Origin: Mortierella sp. BCC40632
Taxonomy: Eukaryota; Mortierellomycota; Mortierellomycetes; Mortierellales; Mortierellaceae
DNA: 64,000 nt
Direction of reading: 5' to 3'
Assembly: GCA_011634665.1 (NCBI GenBank)
Contig: WAEK01000007.1
Location: forward strand, 179,001-243,000
In this document: one piece after another, positions 24,396 through 34,233 of the stretch
Layout: the number at the start of each line of letters is the position of its first letter
Position numbering within the stretch: position 1 is the first letter of the stretch
Translations under genes and position numbers: made by a program
Notes under the pieces: generated by a model
Seen by the model: the letters and a program-made list of their open reading frames with translations, nothing else
The model's database searches: none
Told to the model about the DNA's origin: nothing

Positions 24396-25057
24396 AGTCT
24401 TACAGTATTGCTGCTCCCCTTTGTCTCATTTTTCTCCACTAGGGAATTGGCAAGTCATATACGGAGCGATCTGCTCAGCTGGTCAAACTTATGGCAGCCG
24501 AGAAGAACCATGGTGCGTACCGAGCCAAGTTGAAAGCTGTCAAGGGATCCTGTGTGCCCTTTATCGGACTCTATAAGAAGGCAATCACCTATGTCGACGA
24601 TGGCAATTCAACCTACAAGGAAGTAAATCCCCCACTTCCAACGGGAACACCCAAACTTTTGCCTCAACAACAGCCCTCGACGCCGGTCCCTATTGCGAAC
24701 CGAAGATTGTTGCGATTTGGCCGATTCCATAAGTTTGCCAAGATCATTCAGGAATTCCGTGACTATCAGGGATCCTATGAATTGCTGGAGGTGCCTCGAA
24801 TTCGGGACTATGTTCTGAAGAGCATTGAAAACATTGTCTGTGATGATTTGGATCGACGCCACCGAATGAGTTTGGCGCTCGAACCAAACCGACCTTCAAA
24901 CGGTGGGTTTGGAGGCAGTAGTAATTATCGGGCTAGTCAAGGAACCCGAGGATTCTTCCATGGAGGTATTTCCAACACGGATGTGAATACAGGCGGAAGC
25001 AACGTCTTTGTCAAGCCCAACAAGCTCTCTTTCTTCCGCAAGAGTGGCCGATCATGA
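17632..25057 (+). CDS. Ras guanine-nucleotide exchange factor, SH3-RasGEF_N-RasGEF (Cdc25-like)
   Basis: Loads GTP onto Ras-family GTPases at the membrane; Cdc25-type proteins drive the cAMP/PKA growth pathway. Coding exons: (17632)-18924, 19261-21064, 21176-22681, 22814-22979, 23110-23263, 23386-23853, 23999-24088, 24221-24313, 24443-25057. Every junction keeps phase. The SH3 domain (ALHEYQ, GWWFGECETGRGWFPSNRVE) ends exon 1. A helical middle and a 500-residue Ser/Pro-rich linker follow. RasGEF_N is in exons 4-5 (FVLTFFTTFRMFVSPVEL). The catalytic RasGEF domain spans exons 6-9 (LTIIMARLFHDIPYLELLG, RINLLKYWIDVGECLRLNNF, FIGLYKKAITYVDDGN). Exon 1 upstream of the SH3 is poly-Gln and Thr-rich. 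It is open for 358 codons yet has no ATG before 18706, so a further 5' exon is likely. From 18706 the product is 1704 residues. Confidence 0.9.
24151..24182. repeat. (GTT)n microsatellite in a RasGEF intron
   Basis: Eleven GTT units following a T20 run inside the intron 24089-24220. Confidence 0.9.
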
Positions 25058-25525
25058 GCTACTATTTCTTTCCTTTATTATTTTCTCTCTTTCTCTCTCT
25101 CTCTCTCATTCTCCTTTTTGCTTTCCTCTCCCCCTTTTTTGTGTTTCTTATTGCTTCTATTTGTTTGTTTTATTTGTTTTTTTTTTTTTTTTTTGCTGTC
25201 AATTTTCTTATGGTCATTGCATTCCATGTCACGCAGCTCCACTCCTGCCTTCTCTCCCAAGTTTTATTTTTTTTTTTTTTTTTATTATTGTCTTCTCCCG
25301 CATTTCTCCATTTTTTTTTTTTTTTACCCCTTTCTTCCGTTTTCCCCTCTACTTCTTTTCTCCTTCCCACCACATGTAAAGTATAATCCATTGTATCTTA
25401 TTTAGCACTAGTAAAGAATTCTCGCACAGTGTTTCTTTCTTTCTTTTTATTATTATTATTATTGTCCGAGTGTGAACCGTTGATCAAACGGGGGAAGGAG
25501 AGAAAGAGAAAGAGAAAGGGAGAAA

Positions 25526-25580
<55 letters not shown>

Positions 25581-25672
25581 TAGGAGGACAAGTAAAACAG
25601 AATAATAATACTAGGACGGAGGTCAAATGTCATTCAATGACCCAAAGGGGAGAAGAGTAACCTCCCCGAGTC
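25058..25672. other. Convergent 3' flanks, low complexity
   Basis: Between the exchange-factor stop and the stop of the minus-strand membrane protein. T-rich runs (25178-25194, 25266-25283) and a GA microsatellite (25529-25577). No gene seen. Confidence 0.7.
25529..25577. repeat. (GA)n microsatellite
   Basis: About 49 bases of GA dinucleotide in the convergent spacer. Confidence 0.95.
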
Positions 25673-27988
25673 TTAATAACAAACCGCGTGAGAATTCGAA
25701 CTAGATCGAGAGTGAGGTCGAGAGTGCGAGTGTGAGCGCGAGTGCGAACGTGAATGCGCAGGCGAAGAAGATGGGGATGAGGAAGGAGGTGAAGTCGGAG
25801 AGGGTCCTGTTGGCATGATCTGGGATCCCTGTTGCGACGAGGCATTCAACGATTGTGAACTGATGTTTGAGGGCGTCCTTGCAGCTGCCACGGCATGAAG
25901 GCCGCCATTGCTATGGTTCAGAGCCACAAAGCAACTGATACTGTGGTTGGCACAAGCTCTGCCCAAAATTTGGCGTTGACAGACATGCGAGTAGTCCTGG
26001 TAATCGTCCGCATGAGTCTCGTCTCGTCTTGGAGCCGAAATCAGGTATGGTTGGGATGTATTGCCGAGTGCAACAGCCTCTACTGGAGGTTGGCTATTCA
26101 TCGAATTGGTCGTCACATCGACCTCGCTCGTGAACGGTGCCGGTGGCCGGTAGCTGACCTCACTGAGGAATGAAGCCGAGTCGTCATCACCACCTGGTGG
26201 CGCAAGCATTCCTCCCGCTCGTCCACCGGATGCATTTCCCATGGTTCCACCCAGTTCTGAATCAAGGCGACGACGACGACGTGCGGTCCGGCGGCGGTAG
26301 GCGATGACTCCGACAATGACGCCTGCAAGGACACAAAGAGGTATAACGGTATAGGCGATCGTTCTAGCGGCCGAGTCTCGGCCGTTTCCTGGGTTTGATG
26401 GACCGGCGCCGATACCCGTGTTGGCAGAGTTATCATTAGGCCCGCCGACAATCTTGTTAACATTACTAGTGCTATCAGCGATGAGGGTGGGCAAGGCTGA
26501 AGACGAGGACGAAGATGAGGTGTGAAGGGGATATGAACCGCTCAAAGATGGCCCGTGCGTTGGACGCGTGTGGGACGCGATGTGTTTCGGATCAGGTTGC
26601 ACAGAAGTTGTTGTCGGATGTGCAGGAACGAGGCCTGTGCTGGTGCGGCAATGCTCGTTCACCTCACCATCTTTGCCCTTGGAGGAGTCTTTGTGGTCAC
26701 CATTATCCTCATTGGAATGGTCTTTGTCGCTGTCACCAGACTTGTCATCGCTGTCGTCAGACTTGTCGTTGCTGTCGTCATCTTTTTTGTCGTCCTTTTC
26801 ATCATCTCCATCCTCTGTCTCATCATCTCCTTTGCTGTCATCGTCCTCATTACCATCATCATCATCATCATCTTGATCATCATCGTCTCCTTGACCGTCG
26901 TCCTCATCATTGCCGTCGTCGTCGTCATTGTTCTCATCTCCATCGTCCTCATCTCCATCGTCCCCGTCGTTTTCATTATCTTCACCATTGTCGTTGTCTG
27001 CAGAGTCCTCATCCTTGCCTTGGCCGTCCTTGCCCTTGTTGTCTTTCTTCCCATGAGCTGGTTCCCCGGCTCCACCCTTGCCATTCTCTTCCCCTTCTTT
27101 CCCACTATCCTTTCCGCCTGCTTTCCCATCTTTGCCGCCATCAATGGGCTTACTGTTGTCTTTTCCTCCATGACCATCTTTCGCCTTGTCACCTCCGTTG
27201 TTGCCATGATTTGGTCCATCTTTGTTGCCTCCCTTCTTCTTTTCATCACTAGAAGTGGACCCATTCTTTCCATCATCCTTGCCCCGGCTTTTGCCATCAT
27301 GGTGGTCTCCTGGCTTTGAGTCACTGTTGCCTTTGCCTTTGCCATCGTGGGTATCCTGTCCGTCGTGTGGGTGGTCGTTCTCTCCACCCGGTTTTCCTTT
27401 GTGTAAATCTCCTTCCTTTGAACCACCCGAAATCTTGCCCTTGTCAGCAGGAGGCAAGGAGTGGTTGCTATGTTCCCCAGAGGGATACCTTAGTTGACTG
27501 TAATGATGTCCTTTGGAACGTCCACTGCGATTGGGGGTCACCTGACCATGGTGATTACCAACGATGTAGCTTGAGCGACCACCACCGATACTTTGGAACG
27601 TGTTGTGGTGATCTGGAAGCGAAGAACCGCCACTCGATGGCTTTTGACCATGATGTGATGACTGAAAGGGTGGACGTCGGGCGGGAGCGCTACGTGCGTT
27701 CTGTGATGGCGCCTTAGGGACTGAGCCATAGTGATCTTTGGATGAAAGGCTTTCTTTGTGGTGGGGTGCCGTATGCAATCGATAGGCCTGGTCCTCCTGG
27801 GTATGTTGATGTTGATTATGAGCGTGATGATCAGAGTGAGTGCGCTTCTGTCGAAGGAGATAGTGAGTGGGAGAGAGATTAATGTCCTGACTCGCACGCG
27901 GTTCCTGCCCACCAGGGGCATGGTCCTTGTAGAGCGGGACCTCTGTCCGACGCTGGATATAGAGCTTGTGGGTCGAAATCCTGGTCAT
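25673..27988 (-). CDS. Single-pass membrane protein with long acidic low-complexity ectodomain
   Basis: Not recognised. From the first ATG (27988) it has 771 residues. About 250 residues are rich in His, Ser, Gly and Lys. Then comes a long run of Gly/Asp/Lys, then almost pure Asp/Asn/Glu/Gly (DDGDENNDDDDGNDEDD and similar), then a Ser/Thr linker. One membrane helix follows (AYTVIPLCVLAGVIVGVIAY), closed by an RRRTARRRRR stop-transfer patch and a 200-residue Ser-rich tail. The charge pattern predicts N-terminus outside, so a signal peptide is expected. None follows the ATG at 27988. The same frame stays open back to about 28191 and includes a hydrophobic stretch (CCLFSFFLLARL) just after a TAG that could be a splice acceptor, so a 5' exon is probably missing. 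A wall or surface mucin-like sensor is a guess. It shares a promoter region with the hydrolase. Confidence 0.7.
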   Translation of the reverse strand: MTRISTHKLYIQRRTEVPLYKDHAPGGQEPRASQDINLSPTHYLLRQKRTHSDHHAHNQHQHTQEDQAYRLHTAPHHKESLSSKDHYGSVPKAPSQNARSAPARRPPFQSSHHGQKPSSGGSSLPDHHNTFQSIGGGRSSYIVGNHHGQVTPNRSGRSKGHHYSQLRYPSGEHSNHSLPPADKGKISGGSKEGDLHKGKPGGENDHPHDGQDTHDGKGKGNSDSKPGDHHDGKSRGKDDGKNGSTSSDEKKKGGNKDGPNHGNNGGDKAKDGHGGKDNSKPIDGGKDGKAGGKDSGKEGEENGKGGAGEPAHGKKDNKGKDGQGKDEDSADNDNGEDNENDGDDGDEDDGDENNDDDDGNDEDDGQGDDDDQDDDDDDGNEDDDSKGDDETEDGDDEKDDKKDDDSNDKSDDSDDKSGDSDKDHSNEDNGDHKDSSKGKDGEVNEHCRTSTGLVPAHPTTTSVQPDPKHIASHTRPTHGPSLSGSYPLHTSSSSSSSALPTLIADSTSNVNKIVGGPNDNSANTGIGAGPSNPGNGRDSAARTIAYTVIPLCVLAGVIVGVIAYRRRTARRRRRLDSELGGTMGNASGGRAGGMLAPPGGDDDSASFLSEVSYRPPAPFTSEVDVTTNSMNSQPPVEAVALGNTSQPYLISAPRRDETHADDYQDYSHVCQRQILGRACANHSISCFVALNHSNGGLHAVAAARTPSNISSQSLNASSQQGSQIMPTGPSPTSPPSSSPSSSPAHSRSHSRSHSHSRPHSRSSSNSHAVCY

Positions 27989-28475
27989 TCCGATACTACA
28001 GCTTGGCGATGTTTGAGGGTTTGTGTATTTGCTAGGAGTGGCAACAGGGGGGGAAGAGGAAGAGGAAGGAAGGAGAGGAGAGAGGAAGGGAGACAGCAGG
28101 GGGCTGGAACGGGGACAGGGAGCCAAGTGGGCGACAAGTATCCGGGTATGAAGACGGGCGAGGAGAAAGAACGAGAAGAGGCAACACTTTGCCTAGACGC
28201 GTCCCCCCGGCAGACCAATACCGTTGAGGTTAGGCGTGCCGTTGGCAATCGGACCAAAAAAGAGATAGGAGAAGTGCTGGACGGATGACCGGATGTGCCA
28301 GCCAGACGCGTCTGCGCCCAGTGGGAATTCGGGCTGCAGGCGGACAGAAAGTAGGAAAAAAATGAAGGCAAAGCAGGTGACGTCCAATGTCGTATTGTCT
28401 GCTAAAGTTCGTTGGAGCTTCGCATTGCCTGGCTGGGAGATTCCATCTTCTGAATTCCAATCTACCTTTCTCGCG

Positions 28476-29363
28476 ATGCAACGCACTTCGGATGACCAAC
28501 CTGCCGCCGTCTTTGCTGACGTGGAGTACGCGCCAGCTTCCGACTGGGAGAAGCACACCCTTGATGTCTACATCCCCTCGATCCGTCCGCATGGCGCTGG
28601 TGCTGCGTCACTGATCATCTTTGTCCATGGTGGCGCTTGGCGAACGGGGGACAAGAGCGACTTTGTCCAGCTCGCCAAGGACCTGGCTGACTCGACAGGC
28701 GATGTTGTCGCTGTTACCAACTACTCACTCTCCATTGCTGCCATCAAAGACGACCCCACCTCAGTCCCACTCAGGGCACAACATCCCAAGCATGTTCAGG
28801 ACGTCGCTGCCGCATTAGGCTATCTCTACACCCATGCTGACAGCCTTGGTGGCTACAACCGTGACAAGATCTACCTGGTTGGCCATTCTGCGGGTGGACA
28901 GATTACTGGGCTGCTGGCTCTTCGCCCAGACCTATTCCTTGAACCCACAGAAAAGGAGCTTGGCCTCAGCCAGGGGACACTACATACTGCGATCCGCGGC
29001 GTTGTTGGTGTCGAGGGTATTTATGATGTAGACCGACTGCTGAAGGTGTGGCCCTCGTATCGTGATTTTGTCGTCCAGGGATTTGGCCAGGATCAGGAGA
29101 GACATATCCAGGGTTCGCCACAAGGCCAGCCTACTTCTGCCCACCTCCGTTTGCCCTATTATGCAGTTATTCACTCGAATCAGGACGAGTTGGTGGATAC
29201 TGCTCAAGCATCGGATTATTATGCTTACCTGCTGACTGTTGCGGATGACAAGAGCAAAGTGGCACTCGAGTTTGGCGATTGGGGTGGCCACGACGAGATG
29301 TTGCAAACAACCATGTTCACCAAGACGATTACTCGATATATTCAGCAGTGGCGAGGCCTTTAA
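28476..29363 (+). CDS. Alpha/beta hydrolase, kynurenine formamidase-like
   Basis: Intronless, 295 residues. Serine hydrolase of the esterase/formamidase group. The oxyanion motif HGGAW lies near residue 50, the nucleophile elbow GHSAGG near residue 135, the acidic residue in NQDELVD and the catalytic His in WGGHDEM near the end. HGGAW with this size and spacing matches arylformamidase (Bna7), which hydrolyses N-formylkynurenine in tryptophan breakdown and NAD synthesis. Related carboxylesterases share the same motifs, so substrate is uncertain. The frame is open upstream to 28293 but the ATG at 28476 lies right where family similarity starts. It is divergent from the acidic membrane protein, with roughly 490 bases between the two ATGs. 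Confidence 0.8.
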   Translation: MQRTSDDQPAAVFADVEYAPASDWEKHTLDVYIPSIRPHGAGAASLIIFVHGGAWRTGDKSDFVQLAKDLADSTGDVVAVTNYSLSIAAIKDDPTSVPLRAQHPKHVQDVAAALGYLYTHADSLGGYNRDKIYLVGHSAGGQITGLLALRPDLFLEPTEKELGLSQGTLHTAIRGVVGVEGIYDVDRLLKVWPSYRDFVVQGFGQDQERHIQGSPQGQPTSAHLRLPYYAVIHSNQDELVDTAQASDYYAYLLTVADDKSKVALEFGDWGGHDEMLQTTMFTKTITRYIQQWRGL

Positions 29364-29796
29364 TAGGCTTTTGAAAGTAAAGAGCAATAAAAAATATCGG
29401 GGACAGAGTATCGTTAACCTGGACTGTGCCTGGCAAGAAGTCTCGTGCCCTGAGGCAGACTTGGATGCCTGTTTCTTAACTGATTGTCGAGTGGTGGCTG
29501 GAAGCTCTGTTCCCCCTTGGCTGGAAGTGGAACAGAAGTGGCACATGCCCTGCTGCGGGCTTTGGTCTGGACACAGAACAGGGCCAGCCTGCTAGCAAGT
29601 AACCCAGCTAAGGCGAGCTTAAGCGTCGTAGACTTGAACGGATGGTCTATTGAATCCAAGCACTCTCTGCTAGGATTTAACTCCACTATCAAAAACAACT
29701 TGAGAAAAAAGCTTCAGAACTTCCTCTCTTCCCCATCTTCACCCTTTCTCCCCTTCTCATCCTCCATCGTCTATAGTTTACCTGCATAGCATTCAT

Positions 29797-29893
29797 GTAA
29801 GATTCGCACCGTCGTGGGATGCTCTATTTGGCTACAGTTGACAGCATTACAGCTCGCATTCTAATGGATTCATGTCTGTTCTCTACGCAATAG
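29797..29893 (+). other. Possible 5' UTR intron of eRF1
   Basis: GTAAGA at 29797 and GCAATAG ending at 29893, six bases before the eRF1 ATG, in the same orientation. Not proven. Confidence 0.4.
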
Positions 29894-29898
29894 CCAAC

Positions 29899-30510
29899 AT
29901 GTCTTCGCCTCAGGAAGTTGTCGATAACAATATCGAGATGTGGAAGGTGAAGAAGCTGATCAAGGGTCTTGAGGCAGCTCGTGGGTAGGTGCCAGCTCTT
30001 TTATTTATTTTTTCTTTTTTCCTCACATCATTTCGCTGCCAATGCTGCGCCCTGACTGATGCTCAGCATGGGCCTGCTGAGCCCTTTGACTATTCTCCAG
30101 TCTCTGAGAGAGCGGTCAATTGAGTCATCGGTCTCCCTCTCTCCCTCACACACACACACACACAAACACACACACTCTCATACACCCATACACTCGCACA
30201 CACTTTTCTCATTCCTTCCCTTTCCTTCGACTAATGCATTTTTCCTGGCTACACTGTTGGCATGCACTCTCTTGCTCATAGAAATGGAACTTCCATGATT
30301 TCGCTCATCATCCCACCCGGTGATCAGATTTCTCGTGTGTCCAAGATGTTGGCAGATGAGTATGGTACTGCCTCCAACATCAAGAGCAGAGTCAACCGAT
30401 TGTCTGTGCTCAGTGCCATTACCTCGACCCAGGCACGTCTCAAGCTCTACACCAGGGGTAAGCATTCTCAAGCAGATGGCCGCCATGGGCCTGGCCTGTG
30501 CGCTGATGGG

Positions 30511-30548
<38 letters not shown>

Positions 30549-31893
30549 CTCCTTCCCCTCTTACTTTGTCATGACTCGTTATACCAATCTGCTTCTCCCC
30601 CCCAGTCCCTTCCCCTTTGTCACCCCTGGCCTGATCCTGAGACTAATCGAATTTTTGCTGGTTTGGTCTTATCTTGTCCGGTCTGGTCTGATGCAGTCCC
30701 ACCAACTGGTCTAGTCGTTTACTGCGGCACGGTCGTCACGGATGAGGGCAAGGAGAAGAAGGTCAACATCGACTTCCCTCCCCACAAGGCTATCAACACC
30801 TCCTTGTACATGTGTGACAACAAGTTCCACACCGAGGCCTTGTCAGAGTTGCTCGAGTCTGACTCCAAGTTCGGATTCGTCATCATGGACGGTAACGGAA
30901 CTCTGTTCGGCACAGTCTCGGGCAACACCCGTGAGGTCATTCACAAGTTCACTGTCGACTTGCCAAAGAAGCACGGTCGTGGAGGTCAGTCCGCCCTTCG
31001 TTTCTCTCGTCTGCGTGAGGAAAAGCGCCACAACTACGTCCGCAAGGTTGCCGAGTTGACTGTCCAGCACTTTATTACCAACGACCGTGTTAATGTCACT
31101 GGTCTGGTCTTGGCTGGTTCCGCCGACTTCAAGACTGAGCTGTCGCAGTCAGATCTCTTTGACCCCCGTCTCCAAGAGAAGGTGGTCAAGGTTGTAGATG
31201 TATCCTATGGTGGTGAGAACGGATTCAACCAAGCAATTGAGCTCAGTGCTGAAGCTCTTTCCAACGTCAAGTTTATCCAGGAGAAGCGCTTGATCTCCAA
31301 GTACTTTGATGCCATTTCTCAGGATACTGGAAAGTACTGCTTCGGTATCGAGGACACTTTGAAGGCTTTAGATATGGGTGCTGTCGAGACTTTGATCGTT
31401 TGGGAGAACTTGGACATTAGCCGCACAACCCTTCGCAACTCTGCTGGTGAGCTGGAAGTCAAGCACTTTACAAAGGACCAGGAGAAGGAGCGCCAGAATT
31501 TCATTGACCCTAACGACGGTACCGAGATGGAGGTTGTCGAGAAGGAGTCTATGCTTGAGTGGTTGGCTGAGAAGTACAAGGACTTTGGTAAGAGCGACTA
31601 CTTTTTTTTTTTTTTTTTTTTCATTTTAGTGTCGCTACTTGCTATTGTGTTTGCCCTTTACGTCCACGACTGACATCTGACCGCTTCTTTTGTCTATTCT
31701 TTCAATGATCGCAGGTGCCACCCTTGAGTTTGTTACCAACAGGTCTCAAGAAGGATCTCAGTTCGTCAAGGGCTTTGGTGGCATTGGAGGTATCCTTCGC
31801 TACAAGCTCGACTTTGACGCTATGAACTACGAATCTGATGAATTCTACTCGGGTATGTGACATTTCTGTACCAATCCGGCGGCCAAGCTAGGA

Positions 31894-31929
<36 letters not shown>

Positions 31930-31973
31930 CTGACAAAAGACCACCCTACTCCATTTTCCTTGGAATAGATTGA
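29899..31973 (+). CDS. SUP45: Eukaryotic peptide chain release factor 1 (eRF1)
   Basis: Recognises all three stop codons in the ribosomal A site and triggers release of the finished protein with eRF3. Exons: 29899-29984, 30282-30457, 30697-31587, 31715-31852, 31969-31973. Total 431 residues (human 437). The stop-codon-reading motifs NIKS (SNIKSRVN) and YxCxxxF (YMCDNKF) are in the N domain. The GGQ peptidyl-hydrolysis loop reads [11 protein letters not shown]. The C domain ends [14 protein letters not shown] and an acidic tail. The last exon would hold only part of one codon plus TGA (tail DEFYSD). If that intron is kept, translation stops three codons later anyway (DEFYSGM). The introns contain T36 (30513-30548), T19 and T30 runs. 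Confidence 0.96.
30513..30548 (+). repeat. T36 homopolymer in eRF1 intron 2
   Basis: Uninterrupted T run in the sense strand of the intron 30458-30696. Confidence 0.95.
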
Positions 31974-32597
31974 CCCGATGATGATCATCCCGCTGCACCG
32001 CTTCAGGAGGGGGAGAAGCCGAGCGCCCTTCGCCGCTCGGCTTAAAGTGAGGAGACGTAAGGATTAGTGACAGAGATGGTGAGTTGATGGAATTGCAACC
32101 CTTTTTACGAACGTGCGAGCTCAATCTATGATAGTCTTTTCTAATTTTTTTTTTTTTTTTTTATTTCTTTTTCCATCTAGAGTTTTTCTCTGTAAGACGA
32201 AGCAACCAAGACAAAATTGAGGTCCCACCTTCATTTATGTATACGGTTTGGATGTTATAGCAAGTTTGATTGAGCTCTGTAGTTGAGAAGCCCCACCGGA
32301 ATAAGTTAGGGAATTCATTAAATAATTGTATAAATTTATCGGCTTGTCGAATGATTTGCAGCAACCCCTTCCCCTGGTGGGAGAGTGCCTAAAATGAGAA
32401 GGCTCGGTTTTGGAAAAGAATGTGGCCGCTGGGCCAGGGGAGGAGGGAAAAAAAAAAAAAAATAACGAGAGAGAGAGAGAGAGAGAGGTGGCTTGTTGTT
32501 GTGAGTTTTAGAGAAAAAAAAAGTGTGTCTGGCTCTCCACCCCAAAGCTCCCCCTCCACCTCGCCTCGCCTTGACCAACGTCCATTTACATACAACC
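31974..32597. other. eRF1 3' flank and PNO1 promoter
   Basis: No gene. Contains the hairpin at 32016-32043, a T17 run (32145-32161), an A17 run (32447-32463) and a short GA repeat just before the PNO1 leader. Confidence 0.7.
32016..32043 (+). terminator. Perfect 10-bp GC-rich hairpin after eRF1
   Basis: AAGCCGAGCG and CGCTCGGCTT flank an 8-base loop, 43 bases past the eRF1 stop. Eukaryotic genes do not need such a terminator, so it may act as an mRNA 3' structure instead. Function unknown. Confidence 0.5.
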
Positions 32598-33648
32598 ATG
32601 AAGTCACTTGATGCCTACAAGGGCCCTAAACCCCTGCAAAAGCCCTCAGAAAACGATATCGATTCCGATGAAGATGTCATGATTTCGGCCGAGGCCTTGC
32701 CTGAGCATGGCAACGCTGCAGGAACCACAGAGTCCGAGGACATGGACATGGACTCTGCCGAGAAGCCAAAGTTTGCTCCTTTGAAGGCGAATCAGATGGC
32801 TGTATGTTACATTTCAATCGAGAGTGCTTCGTCATCTAATTTTAACGCTCATGTCCTGACCCATGGAAAGAGTACAGAGCCCACTGTTCTAACGCTCACT
32901 CCTCTGTCTTGTCCTCGGTGACATGGTTCCTTCATCATATTGTGCTCCTTCTCAACAGGCCAAGAACTCTGTCCAGCAGCGCAAGATCCCCATCCCCCCT
33001 CATAGAATGACACCCTTGAGAAACGACTGGCTCAAGATCTACTCGCCTCTTGTCGACCACCTCAAGCTTCAGGTTCGCATGAATGTGAAGACCAAGTCAG
33101 TAGAGATCAGAGTAAGTAGTTCTAAATGAGCCAAAAGGGTTATTAGATTGCCTTGAACTTATGGGAGAAGAGAAGTCGTACTCATTGTTTCTTGTTATGC
33201 CTTTATCTAGACATCAAAACACACAGATGATACAGGAGCACTTCAAAAGGGTGCCGACTTTATCAAGGCATTCGCTTTGGGATTCGATCTGGATGTACGT
33301 TTCGTATTGCTTGGAGAGAGGGAAGGACCTCATTATGAGCCCTCAGCTCATTCTGCTGGAGCCTGGACGATTGACTCTTTGACTCATTGACGACTATTAT
33401 GGCTTTTGCATATTGACTCTACCTTTTATCTCATTGACTTGAACACCAGGATGCCACTGCTTTGTTGCGTTTGGATGATTTGTACCTGGACTCGTTCGAG
33501 ATCAAGGATGTCAAGACGTTGCACGGCGACCATTTGTCTCGTGCCATTGGCCGCATTGCAGGCAAAGACGGCAAGACAAAGTTCACTATCGAGAATGCTA
33601 GCAAGACCAGAATTGTGCTTGCTGAAACGTAAGTGGGGTTGTTAATCC

Positions 33649-33720
<72 letters not shown>

Positions 33721-33939
33721 CCGGACTCTTTGGTCGCACTATAAAAAAAGTCGTTTTCTTTTGGTATTAATATGGTTCGTTCTTATTTCTTCTTTTCTAG
33801 GCGTATCCACATCCTAGGCTCTTTCCAGAACATCAAGACCGCAAGAGATGCCATTGTGGCTCTTATTCTTGGATCGCCTCCTGGAAAGGTCTACTCGACC
33901 TTGCGCACCAAGGCTGCACGCATGAGAGAACGTTTCTAA
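32598..33939 (+). CDS. PNO1: PNO1/Dim2, KH-domain 40S ribosome assembly factor
   Basis: RNA-binding protein of the nucleolus and cytoplasm that holds the 3' end of pre-18S rRNA together with Nob1 and helps Dim1 methylation. Exons: 32598-32801, 32959-33111, 33211-33294, 33450-33628, 33801-33939. Total 252 residues, identical in length to the human protein as I recall it. An acidic N-terminal tail ([10 protein letters not shown]) precedes [21 protein letters not shown] first degenerate KH fold (residues about 90-165) follows. The second KH domain has [34 protein letters not shown], where GRIAGKDG replaces the usual GxxG loop region. The C-terminus is [25 protein letters not shown]. Intron 4 carries a 66-base CT microsatellite. 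The gene lies between eRF1 and eL37 on the same strand, so three translation genes are in a row. Confidence 0.95.
33651..33716. repeat. (TC)n microsatellite in PNO1 intron 4
   Basis: About 66 bases of TC dinucleotide between donor 33629 and acceptor 33800. Confidence 0.95.
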
Positions 33940-34233
33940 ATAGCATATCCGCATATCCTGTAGTATTAAAGAAGAAAAAAAACTGTTTGTTATAAGCACT
34001 GGAGTGAGTACTCGAAACAGGGCAGCTGATGGGGAGGTAGAGTGATAATGGGTCAGAAAGAGTCCCTACCCTAGGGAGCGGGACCAGGGTAGTCGTGGCG
34101 GGGAGAAGAGAGCGGCCATTGATCTCTATAACGCTGCAGGGTGAGGGGTGGCTTTGACATGCCCGTAGCCTATAGATTGGAACACGACCGAGTCTGAGTA
34201 GGTCCTCCTCTTCCCAAATCTTCGTAACAGAAA

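Noticed and set aside
26515..27319. Long plus-strand frames opposite the acidic membrane protein
   Set aside because: They are mirror frames of GAC/GAT-rich codons on the other strand and have hydrophobic or His-rich nonsense composition.
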